This document shows positions 47,201 through 54,344 of a stretch of 64,000 bases of DNA, piece after piece; the stretch's first letter is position 1, and every line of letters begins with the position of its first letter. Under the pieces are notes generated by a model, which was not told the DNA's origin, made no database searches, and was given only the letters and a program-made list of their open reading frames with translations. The position numbers were made by a program, and so were the translations under genes. The stretch is from Nageia nagi (taxonomy: Eukaryota > Pinophyta). The stretch is from the NCBI GenBank assembly GCA_050084985.1, contig JBITNC010000001.1:24924001-24988000 (forward strand), in the 5' to 3' direction.

Positions 47201-49818
47201 CTTGTTTCAAGACTTTTGTTCCCTTGAATATCTTTTGCAATGCTAGAAATAAATCTAAACTACTAGAATTGCAACATCCAACACATGCAAGATGCATGGC
47301 GAGAAAGAAACTATCATACATATCAATTAAAATTGCAACCTTCGATCTTTCGCTTGACAAATCATGGTTTTCACAATTTTTCTATTTCTATTCAATCTGT
47401 ATGCTCGGTAATGCAAATTCATCTTTTTGAGTCTATCCGCATGCTTAGCAGCACCTGTTCATCTCCCGACAGCATCGGCAATTTGAGTGAGCATATTCAT
47501 CTATGCCTGGGAGTTCCAATCATATGAGCTCAAGCTAGCATAGATTTCATCTTTACTGAATATTTTAGAATACTAACGTCATTTTGCTTGATGAGAACTC
47601 TAGTGTTGAGACTTGAATGCAGTAGGCTTATCTTTGTATCCCAATGCTAACTGCACACGTATACTATTTTATGCCCGTATTAGCTTAATTACAGGCGTGA
47701 TTCCTTCAATTGTGACTTGACATTTTATAAAATCCAGAACTCAGAGGAAGCTTATGCTAATGTCAACTCTTGAAAGTTCCAACTTCTACAGTTTTCTTAG
47801 CACTTATGATCTTTTGTTTCTAATAATGAGAAAGCATAATAACATATTGATACAATAAAGGCAAAAACAAAAGACTCATAAATAGACATTGTTGTAATGT
47901 CCCATTTTTCAATCTCCCATGTGTATATATTTGTGGTGTGGTGTGTGGTTTGCATTTTTAAGTTTTGTAGTTAAGTGAGGTATTTTATTTAAAAGAAAAT
48001 AATAAAATAGCAAAGAGGGAGCTATAAGGGACTATGTGTTAGGAGAAATAATAATAGATATTTTAATTTTTGTTTGAAAAATAAACTTAAGTCATAATGG
48101 ATGCCTTGGGAATAGACAACGAAGAATTAGAACAAGATGCTATAAAAGGAGGCTAGGCATCTCATATGGGTATGCATTTGTCATTTGGTAATTATGATTT
48201 GGTGAATCTGAGTGATTCTAAGAGACAAGGTTGATCCTTGCTCATCTCTGAAGTGGGTTGATCCCTCTCATCAAAAAAGCTCAATTTGATAGACAAGGTT
48301 GACCCTTGCTATTGAATATAATCGAAGGGCCGCTCCCTTGGTTATTTAGTTGGCAAATCCACCATAGGGTTTGCACTTGAGCATTATTCAATTACTTTGT
48401 TGGGCAGATATCTAAAGAAATCAGCTATTGAGAACATTGGCCATAGAGTTTACTACCAATCTAGAGACATTTCAGTAGATTCTGAGTGAACAGACGTCCC
48501 AATTACCAGGGCAGTTTTGTGGTGAAAATCAGCTCTACTGGCCAGACGTCTTAATTGTGGGAGTTGGGGTTGGATGGTTTATCAGCTATTACACTTGTTT
48601 GAGGCATCTAAGATCAGATTTCAGCAGTATAAGGGAAGATCAGATTTATTTGCAGCGTTTTATCATCACCTCCAGCATCATTCTAACCCTAGAAGAATGA
48701 TGTCACCCTCTAGGAGGCCTTTCATGTTGAGTTTGATGTCATATTCTTGTTCTGCATGTTTAGATCCATGTAATGGCATATTTAGTTTAATATAATATCA
48801 TCAATTTTGTGGAATTTCTCGATAATGTAGGGTGTTCTGCATATTTTCTCCATGATTTTCTGAGTAATTTGCAGCAACAGTATTCAGGTCAGCTTTTCTT
48901 ACTTTTATTTTAAAGAATTTCTGACTAAGGTTTGATAAAGTTGATTTGGGACATCACAATTGTATAATACCATAATAGAATATCTCCTCCTACTCATGCT
49001 TCAAACCAAACTATGCCTTAATGTAGAGCTGAATTGCATGTGATATAGAAATCAATAAGATAGAATATCTGAAGATGTCACGCATCTTAATATACCTTTA
49101 TCAAAGACTTAAGATGTCAAAGGAAAGAAGCAAAACTAAAAATGGCTATTCTCCTGAGTACAATTTAAGAATAAAAGAGCAACAAATGAGGGTTACAAAC
49201 CAGTGGACATTGAACCAATGAAAGTTTCAAGAAATCTCCATGCTACAATTAACAAACCACCATTGGTTGATGCATGTTGACGGACTGATAACATTGTCCT
49301 GCAACAGAAGAACAAAACTATCAAATTAAAGATGGCAATGTTGAGAGACCCCTAACATACCTGCAATGGATGAACAAATATATCACATTTAAAGATGGCA
49401 ATCAACCAAAGCTAAATATAAGAAAATAACGTCAATTTTGATGAATTAATGCTCATATCTTGGAATGCAATTTGATACTATACTAACCTGTACAGAGAAA
49501 TCGCCACCTTATGAAAGATCCCCATGCCACAACAGCAAGATGCCACATAGAATCAACACCCAAACCATATGACAAACTTCTAATTACATTACCAGATTTG
49601 TCAAAGTTGATTACATTACCAGATTTTTCTAATTTAAATAGCCTTTTGAAGGTCTGAGATCTAAATTATCAAGTCTGACGAATAAAACAATATTTGTTTT
49701 TTTACATCACCTAGTAACAAATTAAAATACTTTTGTAGGGGTTTCAGGATAATACCGCATCATTTAGAACAGATTCTCCAAAGACTAAAGCATAGAGATT
49801 AGTATCGCAACCTAGTTC
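15072..49818 (-). CDS. NHX5/NHX6: Endosomal Na+(K+)/H+ antiporter, NHX5/NHX6 class (3' portion of a giant-intron gene)
   Basis: Class-II plant NHX proteins exchange Na+ or K+ for H+ in Golgi, trans-Golgi network and endosome membranes, setting luminal pH and vesicle trafficking. Fifteen minus-strand exons, all with GT-AG introns and matching phases, read in order: FGESVLNDA (ion-binding ND of a core helix), [158 protein letters not shown], then a hydrophilic tail with LKMKLKEF and DRNFLTPFF. That is most of the family protein; the first several membrane segments are missing from the window. The two giant introns (29070-49200 and 17201-28050) hold transposons. Oddities are a frame shift at 16981-16985, ALCYCG where the family has ALWYSG, and a poorly conserved helix in the exon at 29006-29069. 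Confident on family, unsure whether functional. Confidence 0.88.
17589..17598. repeat. Left target-site duplication of the retroposon
   Basis: CCATAAAGGA here is identical to 18862-18871, directly after the A10 tail of the insert. Confidence 0.8.
17599..18860 (+). mobile_element. Retroposon with poly(A) tail and 10-bp target duplication
   Basis: The 1.26-kb insert ends in A10 (18851-18860) and is bounded by perfect copies of CCATAAAGGA at 17589-17598 and 18862-18871. That is the signature of LINE-machinery retroposition on the plus strand. Its left end is GC-rich (open frame with [20 protein letters not shown]), like a 5' leader. Further open pieces read [20 protein letters not shown] and, in another frame, [16 protein letters not shown] recognise neither a host gene nor a reverse transcriptase, so it may be a deleted LINE, a non-autonomous derivative or a processed pseudogene. 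It sits in the 10.9-kb intron of the antiporter gene, in the opposite orientation. Confidence 0.75.
18862..18871. repeat. Right target-site duplication of the retroposon
   Basis: CCATAAAGGA here, one base after the poly(A) tract, is identical to 17589-17598. Confidence 0.8.
19277..21858 (+). repeat. 5' region of a large unidentified element: hairpin and TATA repeat array
   Basis: From about 19450 to 21190 the word GGTCGCA(T/C)G and its inverse CATGCGACC alternate many times. One example has perfect 9-bp arms at 20078-20086 and 20122-20130 around a 35-base loop; others pair 20670-20678 with 20714-20722, or 21138 with 21188 more loosely. Superimposed is a longer unit of about 180-230 bp that brings back 'aaaattg.gcc....gg.tataaaagg' at roughly 19996, 20225, 20400 and 20619. 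Another TATA-like box (tataaagag) is at 21407. The proposed left end (tgttgtgcccgcac at about 19278) is a guess. The array lies directly upstream of the long degenerate reading frame at 21859-25584, as an LTR or leader would. Confidence 0.6.
21859..25584 (+). pseudogene. Long degenerate reading frame of unknown function (about 1,240 codons)
   Basis: A plus-strand frame opens at ATG 21859 (MGPRVR, stop, [13 protein letters not shown]) and runs to TGA at 22480 with one further stop. It continues in a neighbouring frame through [20 protein letters not shown], then [20 protein letters not shown] and [20 protein letters not shown]. The middle is low-complexity: basic ([18 protein letters not shown]), then acidic ([10 protein letters not shown]), then Ser/Lys-rich (24000-24060). 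After a frame change it reads [20 protein letters not shown], an acidic block near 24660-24780, [20 protein letters not shown], and a helix-rich tail with [20 protein letters not shown], ending 25584. I recognise no protease, reverse transcriptase, integrase, transposase or zinc knuckle. It looks like the private ORF of a large retroelement. Many breaks are CAA/CAG-to-stop changes plus indels. Confidence 0.5.
25585..26920 (+). other. Downstream part of the unidentified element; no gene seen
   Basis: No coding motif is visible. Composition remains like the preceding unit, with T-rich, less AT-biased stretches (for example around 25790-25990 and 26400-26760). I could not find a second copy of the 19277-21858 array, so a 3' LTR is not demonstrated and the right border is unknown. 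Confidence 0.35.
26938..27173 (-). mobile_element. SINE-like insertion with 17-bp target duplication
   Basis: A 236-bp insert is flanked by cctccacatcttgtatt (26921-26937) and cctccacgtcttgtatt (27174-27190), which match at 16 of 17 positions. Its left end is a T run with tttttatatt, so in the minus orientation it ends in an A tail, as retroposons do. The minus strand contains CCCAGGTTCATCTCCC, close to a tRNA B-box, but the A-box is unclear. Inside, the phrase 'aagtgggag.tgaa.c..ggacttcc' occurs three times (27051-27135). It carries no ORF. tRNA origin is inference; retroposition is well supported. Confidence 0.7.
27611..27861. repeat. Tandem duplication, 126-bp unit, two copies
   Basis: 27611-27736 (aacagtgccaggtactatat...) and 27737-27861 (aactgtgcctggtactgtat...) align throughout with scattered changes. 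The duplication is non-coding and lies within the 10.9-kb antiporter intron, between the SINE-like insert and the microexon at 28051. Confidence 0.8.
28051..29069 (-). CDS. NHX5/NHX6: NHX5/6-like exon cluster 2 (six exons)
   Basis: The exons are 29006-29069 ([10 protein letters not shown] at its end), 28770-28817 ([16 protein letters not shown]), 28590-28650 ([20 protein letters not shown]), 28406-28503 ([20 protein letters not shown], then [13 protein letters not shown]), 28182-28257 ([20 protein letters not shown], then IFFSI) and 28051-28070 (a 20-bp microexon, LFIVVA). Every junction keeps phase. For the first exon the acceptor is ambiguous (tcag at 29074 or gcag at 29070). Only the latter keeps the frame, and even so the family's Gly-rich helix is unrecognisable there. 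The other five match class-II NHX closely. Confidence 0.88.
29070..30769. other. Left end of the 20.1-kb intron; nothing recognised
   Basis: AT-rich intron DNA without coding motifs. It contains a short (TTA)n-type microsatellite near 29945-29961 and an A-rich tract near 30322-30345. Confidence 0.35.
30770..32520 (+). pseudogene. hAT-family transposase, N-terminal and central part (degenerate)
   Basis: The plus strand reads [19 protein letters not shown] near 30780 (BED-type zinc-finger remnant). It continues with [18 protein letters not shown] (31388-31440), then the DUF659-like run [11 protein letters not shown] / [34 protein letters not shown] lies at 31725-31780 (family [18 protein letters not shown]). 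Near 32191-32480 come [20 protein letters not shown], then [20 protein letters not shown] and, after a frame change, [20 protein letters not shown]. This order is that of plant hAT transposases (excision by a DDE-type RNase H fold). There are many stops and shifts, so it is inactive. The dimerisation domain that should follow is found at 41683-42000, beyond about 9 kb of other elements. Confidence 0.8.
31091..31440 (+). repeat. Internal tandem duplication in the hAT transposase, 167-bp period
   Basis: 31091-31257 and 31258-31440 both run from gcatg..caaatttttggtat through attcaaac.acccacttatca to the [12 protein letters not shown] codons. The second copy has an extra ccataatggaagcatatagt stretch missing from the first. 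Both junctions fall at aaagaag, which suggests slippage or unequal exchange at short homology. Confidence 0.8.
32740..33151 (-). repeat. LTR (3') of the inverted gypsy half
   Basis: On the minus strand it starts TGTTAGGATCCCATATCC at 33151 and ends GCATCATGTCA at 32740, so 412 bp with TG...CA ends. It aligns along its whole length with 36330-36728, at roughly nine positions in ten by eye plus a few short indels. A TATA-like box (tattataaatagg on the minus strand) is conserved in both. Confidence 0.9.
33152..33168 (-). other. Polypurine tract of the gypsy element
   Basis: The minus strand reads CCCAAGAGGGGTGGCA directly before the LTR start TGTTAGG. Its place and purine content are those of a plus-strand primer. 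Confidence 0.75.
33178..36329 (-). pseudogene. Ty3/gypsy pol (PR', RT, RNase H, INT, chromodomain-like), degenerate
   Basis: Minus-strand order: protease C-terminal half 36329-36055 ([15 protein letters not shown]); reverse transcriptase 35895-35214 with [30 protein letters not shown] and the catalytic FFDDILIYS; RNase H 35198-34710 ([16 protein letters not shown], then LTDHHSLKF); linker and HHCC region about 34700-34275 ([16 protein letters not shown]); integrase core 34275-33619 with [22 protein letters not shown] and [13 protein letters not shown] supplying the D, D and E; C-terminal GPY/F box ([14 protein letters not shown]) and [16 protein letters not shown], a chromodomain-like end near 33240-33290. 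Lesions include a 2-base loss in RT after WRMC, a TAG in the integrase QTDGQ motif (about 33927) and stops in the tail. The chromodomain-like end points to a chromovirus lineage. Confidence 0.9.
36330..36728 (+). repeat. 5' LTR of the plus-strand gypsy half
   Basis: It is 399 bp, starts TGTTAGGATCCCATATCC and ends GCATCGTATCA. It is homologous over its full length to 32740-33151 in reverse. TATA-like TATAAATA lies at 36467-36474. A 5-bp target duplication cannot be tested because the right end of the element is gone. Confidence 0.9.
36731..36742 (+). other. Primer binding site (initiator tRNA-Met)
   Basis: TGGTATCAGAGC, the standard plant LTR-element primer site, lies two bases past the LTR end. 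Confidence 0.9.
37381..38574 (+). pseudogene. Ty3/gypsy gag with protease start (three in-frame stops)
   Basis: One frame runs from ATG 37381 ([16 protein letters not shown]) to 38574, broken by TAG at 37441, 37855 and 37969. It shows the retrotrans_gag core ([20 protein letters not shown], then [10 protein letters not shown] and [13 protein letters not shown]), basic helix [20 protein letters not shown], and the zinc knuckle [14 protein letters not shown] near 38287-38330. It ends in the aspartic protease start ([11 protein letters not shown], catalytic D at about 38520). After 38535 similarity stops and the frame drifts to TAA. Gag packages the RNA into virus-like particles. The 650-base leader (36743-37380) holds no other ORF of note. 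Confidence 0.88.
38575..41682. other. About 3.1 kb between the gypsy half and the hAT tail; no gene recognised
   Basis: This is AT-rich with short open frames on both strands (for example 40864-41154 plus) that show no motif I know. By position it is either more inserted DNA or an intron of the hAT element. No LTR or inverted-repeat pair was seen. Confidence 0.3.
41683..42000 (+). pseudogene. hAT transposase dimerisation domain (separated C-terminus)
   Basis: The plus strand reads [20 protein letters not shown], then [20 protein letters not shown] and, after a shift, [20 protein letters not shown]. This is the hAT dimerisation domain (family: ...A..VLS...SS...ER.WS.F..IH...RNRL...R..DLV.VH.NLRL). 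It is the missing end of the transposase at 30770-32520. A splice-acceptor-like tttctttag lies directly before it, so part of the gap may be an original intron. Confidence 0.75.
42001..43974. other. Intron DNA, nothing recognised
   Basis: AT-rich sequence without coding motif or identifiable repeat. A pyrimidine tract at 42047-42066 is the only local feature. Confidence 0.3.
43975..44640 (-). pseudogene. Second hAT fragment: transposase C-terminus and end region
   Basis: The minus strand near 44600-44530 reads [15 protein letters not shown], the same hAT dimerisation signature as at 41683 but from a different copy. It then reads [12 protein letters not shown] and [17 protein letters not shown], an acidic C-terminal tail, down to about 44280. 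At 43988-44060 the phrases aactcggactc, gtgctcggc and aaaactcggattc recur, as subterminal repeats of hAT elements do. Target duplication and terminal inverted repeats were not resolved. Confidence 0.6.
44745..45080 (-). pseudogene. Gypsy-like gag N-terminus (fragment)
   Basis: From ATG at about 45043 on the minus strand it reads [20 protein letters not shown], then [16 protein letters not shown], a stop, and [20 protein letters not shown] with a Gly/Ser-rich stretch. The upstream words agtttctaaaaatagcagtttc and aaatagcaag echo the gag leader at 37321-37381 (aaaatagcaatttcc repeated). Family assignment rests on this leader and the coiled-coil-like start. No zinc knuckle remains. Confidence 0.4.
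45081..47887. other. Intron DNA, no gene recognised
   Basis: Mixed-composition sequence. A possible LTR start (tgtaatgtctc at 45233) has no partner. An (ATA)n-like microsatellite lies at 46246-46266. Short open frames show no known motif. Confidence 0.3.
47893..48958 (+). repeat. Solo LTR with intact 5-bp target duplication
   Basis: The 1,066-bp segment starts TGTAATGTCCC and ends GGGACATCACA, an 11-base inverted terminal pair with one mismatch and TG...CA ends. It is flanked by ATTGT at 47888-47892 and 48959-48963. A TATA box (tataaaa, 48141-48147) supports plus orientation. No internal region, primer site or polypurine tract accompanies it, so it is the residue of LTR-LTR recombination. 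It sits near the 3' side of cluster 1 of the antiporter exons, inside the 20.1-kb intron. Confidence 0.88.
49201..49818 (-). CDS. NHX5/NHX6: NHX5/6-like exon cluster 1 (three exons)
   Basis: The exons are 49756-49818 (63 bp, [20 protein letters not shown] plus A), 49488-49507 (a 20-bp microexon, VAISLY plus two bases) and 49201-49298 (98 bp, completing R then [20 protein letters not shown] and [12 protein letters not shown]). Donors are gtatta, gttagt and gtttgt; acceptors are ttcag, ataag and tgcag. Phases run 0, 2, 1. The FGESVLNDA segment holds the acidic ND pair required for transport in the NHX/NHE family. The exon that should precede 49818 (ending ...SIFQ) was not found to the right of it. 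Confidence 0.88.
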
Positions 49819-50665
49819 CTGAACAACAAGATCCAGTCAGAACGAAATATAGCTTTGGAAAACCATAAAAAGAAACAATACAGAATACCAAATCTTTGAC
49901 AGACTAATACAATTGTTTCTGTATTCGCTAGCTGGCAGTAAATATTCTGTCTTGGTTAATTGAAAAACAAAAATATGAAGAAAAAGAAAAAGCACAAGCA
50001 GTCTAGCAGAGCAAACCTCTATAAAACATTTCTCTCAATCCGTTGACTAGTAGAAATCATGTTATCTTTCTAATTTTCATGTTTCTAAGACATTACTCTC
50101 AATATTTTGAATATCAAATGGTTATTAAAAAAATCCTAAAATTCATCTGATATAGAATGCTACTTGCAACTCTAATGCTTCCATTACTGAAATACTGAAA
50201 AACACTGGTTTGATAACACAAGTGGTTGAGCCCCGCCCACCGGAGGTGGATTGGTCAAGTGGGAGTTTCTATAATGTAGGCCTCAGCAAAAATCTCATCG
50301 CCCTTCCTGTGGTTTACATGTACCACACTAACCATATGAGCTCACTTACCCAAATAAAGTTTAAGTACCCTTCTGTGAACTATAAAAAGGGTTTTACCAG
50401 TTCTACAGAAGCACGCTGACAAATAAGCTATTTCAGCTCATGGTATACAAGTCATGTAGGTTGTCATGCATGCAATGGAGTAAACACTAAATATCCATAA
50501 ACAATGTTTGAGTTTCAACAAAGAAATGTACATAACAGAATATCTGTAGTGTTGATTATAAGATACTCTAAAAAGAGGTAATCGAAGCAAGATATGTTAG
50601 AATAAAAATAGGTATTACATCATGTTTGATGTAATAGTTTTAGGTATTTCAAATAGGGTTGTCAT

Positions 50666-50685
50666 ACACACACACACACACACAC
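50666..50685. repeat. (CA)n microsatellite
   Basis: Ten uninterrupted AC dinucleotides. It lies in a block followed at 50790 by tggtatcaaagagg, which looks like a primer site next to a degraded LTR end. The phrase gagcaatgtattcaatgactc occurs at 50743 and again at 52296. Confidence 0.85.
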
Positions 50686-50932
50686 TAGTTGAGGCTATAC
50701 AAACTTCTCCAACCACCAAACTACAAATTGTATAAAATCAAATCTTGAGCAATGTATTCAATGACTCAGCCTATGGCTAAAGTTATAATATGGTATCAAA
50801 GAGGATTGATCTACCCTGATAAGAAACGTGAGACTTTAAAGAGGATTGATCTGCCAAAATTATAAAATGATATCAAAGAGGATTGATCTACAACTTGCTA
50901 GGTCATTGCCACTTGAAAGAAGGAAAGAAAGT

Positions 50933-51650
50933 ATATTAATGTCCTCAAATGACCAAAAGCAGTCAATGGGGCTGTAAGTAAAATTATGGTCGGCAAAACA
51001 ACAAAACCCCTAAAAAGTTCCCTCTAAAGAAAACATAAGATAATAAAAAGCAAGTACAAATACATCCATGAAAGGATGGTCAAAACCCTAAATAAAACAG
51101 CAATCCAACATGGACGAATGAGTGTCGACCTGGTCCTCTTTGGTGAATACACTAGTCTCTGAGAACCGTATATGTGATATTGTTGTTGGAGGAGAAGAAT
51201 GATGTGATCTGTTGAGTCCTCAACAAAATTGGGGAGTCCTAAAGATGCCTCCTAGTGCGACGTGGGGAGAGAAGGATCAACCTAACATTCTCTACGTTCC
51301 CCCTATGAGTTGGAAGCTTGGAAAAAGGATGTGATGCAAAGGTCGCCTGTTGGATGTTGAGTGTTGGTCATAAGAGGTTTCCGAAAGATCATGGTCTCTC
51401 AAAGGTAAAGACCAAAGCAACATTAATCGGGGTACTGGAAAAATGTGGACAATGCTCTGTGTCAGTCCTCGCAAGAGGCAATAATATTTGCCTTTGATCT
51501 CATAGCAGATTGAGCACCAAAAGATGAAGTGGTCTTCGGACTCGGTCTCAAGATAACAAAGATGACAAAGTCACAGGTCTCGGATTGAATGGTGATCCAT
51601 ATCAATTCTCAACAAATGGGAGCAAACCCGAAAACACATGCAAAGAGGTA
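50933..51650 (-). mobile_element. LINE 3' end (5'-truncated), copy D
   Basis: The minus strand from about 51590 reads CHLCYLETESEDHFIFWCSI, then CYEIKGKYYCLLRGLTQSIV, the Cys/His zinc-finger-like end of the LINE ORF2 found in other copies here. The 3' part runs to 'tattaatgtcc..aaatgacc' at about 50940, aligning with the same phrase at 54345 and 60434. It is 5'-truncated as usual for LINEs. Confidence 0.65.
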
Positions 51651-53975
51651 GTAATAAAGTTCCTTCTATCAATAAATTCATAAAATTATGCAAGTGATGT
51701 TAAAATATGTTGTTTTTAAAAAGCATTCATTTTGTTGAAGAATACATTTTAATATTTGATAACGGTAATTTAAAGCATGATCCTTTCCTACAAAACTTAA
51801 ATGCCCCTCATATCTAGAAGCCATCAACAAAAAAATCCATTTGACCTATGGGCATACTAAAAAATTGAATTTGCTTAAAAAAAATCAAAAAGCCTACATC
51901 TGAATTTCTTGGTGAAAGTTGTGAATCAAATCCTCCTCTAACACACATTCGATGGACAAAATCTCCTTTAGAACAATTGAAATGAAAAATCTCCAAAGAT
52001 GAGTTTCTCAAGTGAGCTGAAAGCGAAATATAAGTGAAATGAACCAAAATTAGCATGTTTTTTCTTTCAACATCACAATTGTGTGTGTGTGTGTGTTTTT
52101 CTTTCACGATTATGTTTTTTCAATTTGCAAGTTTTTCGAAGAGTAAGTCATCATTAATCATTGACAAAAAAATTTGCGAGTTACTCATTGACAAAAAAAT
52201 TTGTGAGTTCTGAGAGAAGTTGCATGGTTAAATAGTGATTCACGGAGGTTATGCAAAGTTACCCAACTACAATGACTCAACCTTGTTTATAACCAAGGCT
52301 TGAGCAATGTATTCAATGACTCAACCTATGACCAAAATTAAAATACTCAACCTAAGCCAGTATCCAAGTAGAAAATCACAAAATTCTTCTCATTATGTCT
52401 TTACAATTATACGAATGCCCTATATGTAATTTCTCATATGATAGTAGGGAAGAAGAGCAATTCCTAAGCACCAGCCAATTACAAGTTATCCATTATATTC
52501 TACGCTAAGGTACATAACCTTTTACCATACCTTAAACATACTTTTTCATTAATGATGTGAACACACCAATTACAAGTTTATCTAAATAGGCCAACAATCA
52601 AACCAAGCATGAAAATCAACCCTTCCATATGTGATCTCCAAAGTGTTGGCCTTTTTTTTATTGATCCCTAGTTGATGGTCCTTCATATTGTGTGTATCCA
52701 CAGCTACTAATCTCTTGGTTCCTCATGTATGTATGTATTTTTTTACTCCTTGATTGTAGCTCATTTGATGCTCCACAACCTACCCAAGCTAAAAACTATA
52801 TTTTCCATTGGATCTTGAGTAGATGTAAACACTTAAATTTGCATTTTTGCTATTTAAAATGTGATTATTTAAATGTTTTATTTGATCTATGTAAAGTGTC
52901 AATTTTAGGCCCATGTGAGGTTATTTTAAAATAACTTAAGTGACATATTCCAATTTAGTATCATTTGCTACACAAATTGTTCTGAGTCCACCTAGGCGGT
53001 GAACTCAAAGTCAAATTTGTGAATCCTTTATAATGCACTCTCAAGCACTCATGCAATATATGGACAAGGTATGAAAAGATCATAAGCAATTATATTCCAT
53101 CATCAAAGCAAATATCATCAAAAGCATCCAAGCAACCAAAGGAGCAAAGAGAGGGTCGAATGGGCATCCTAGCCAAAATGTCCAATGCTATAACACTGCA
53201 CGCCCAAAATGTTGACACCCTACTCTCAAGCCTTCACAATGCTTGTGGTTGAACCAAATCATTCTAGAATATTCACATATTAGTTCTAGCAACATCTCAA
53301 GCAAGATCATCTTCAAAATTATCATTTTCAAGATCATCTCAATAATTTTCAATATTATCATTTTTAGAATTATCACCAAAATTATCCAAATTGGCTTCAA
53401 CTAGAGTTCATCCTCCAAAAACACAACTTGTATGCCATCATGCTTCCAATGCCCCATCATCCAAATAAGTTCTCTATATCTCCTCTTATCAATTTGCAAA
53501 ATCCTAGTTCCTATATTTCCATTATGAATTTAACTATTAATCTATTTTTCATTTAGTAAACATTAAAAAATGAATTTAATTTAATACATCATGTTCTTCC
53601 ATGTCCCCTCTTTAAATTTTTCTTAATCGTATTCTTTACAGAAATTCTTCTCCTACAATAACTACAACTTACCTCTCTTAATGTTGAGATATTCCATATG
53701 TATTATAAAATCCTACAAAATCATTTTATTTTTCATCTATCATAGCTTAATGAACTAAAATTGCATAACAACATTAAAATTTCCAAAAGTACCTACATGT
53801 TTATCTAAAGATTAATATTAATAGCTTCATGAATTTATGTTGGACCTTAAGGTTAAAAATGTCCCCTCCTAGATAAGAATTCTTGTTTTATTTCTTCGCA
53901 AGAAAAATTGTTTTCACCCCACATATAGAAATCCAAAATAGGTCTCATTATAGAATATAAAAGGCAACAAGTAAA
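51651..53975. other. Spacer with simple repeats, no gene
   Basis: It contains a (GT)n tract at 52081-52097 and a perfect-length 27-bp direct duplication at 52159-52185 and 52186-52212 (cattgacaaaaaaatttg.gagtt). 53290-53390 is low-complexity, with repeated 'atcatttt.aa.attatc'. No coding motif was recognised. Confidence 0.5.
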
Positions 53976-54053
53976 GGTAACTTGGCATATTATGAGACCT
54001 AGGTAACTTGGCATAATATGAGACCTAGGTAACTTGGCATAATATGAAACCTA
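53976..54053. repeat. 26-bp tandem repeat, three units
   Basis: Three head-to-tail units of ggtaacttggcataatatga + gaccta (53976-54001, 54002-54027, 54028-54053) differ at one position each. They contain an extended palindromic cctaggt at the joints. Confidence 0.9.
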
Positions 54054-54344
54054 GGACTAGGGATCAATGTCTAACATCTAGAGGGTGGAATTCCAAAACA
54101 TTTGTACAGCTATAATCAAGGACATCCAAAAGCTCATACTCCAACAGACGAAAACTTAATGTTTGCTTGGATGAAAAAGAAGATAAAAAACTACGTGTGA
54201 TACGTTGATATACATACTCTATTGCCTAACAAATCATGGGGCAAGAACCATAAGGAGGAGGAGATTTTAAATGATGAACTAAATAATAAAATGAGTCAAG
54301 GGTAGTCTCTTCAGGGAATTGAGAAAACAGAAATAAAAGTAGAA

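Noticed and set aside
50165-50205. Minus-strand gtttttcagtatttcag as the missing antiporter exon ending SIFQ
   Set aside because: The next bases are taatgg, so there is no GT donor. The DPVTVL residues before it cannot be read, so the likeness is probably chance.
50200-50420. A second SINE-like copy (acaagtggttgagccc, later caagtgggagtttc)
   Set aside because: It shares only short words with 26938-27173 and has no visible tail or target duplication.
53188-53400. Minus-strand frame rich in Ile/Leu/Lys/Met repeats
   Set aside because: Low-complexity translation of a simple AT repeat, not a gene.
53976-54053. Short regular repeats as a CRISPR array
   Set aside because: Units are head-to-tail without unique spacers, and the window is plant nuclear DNA.
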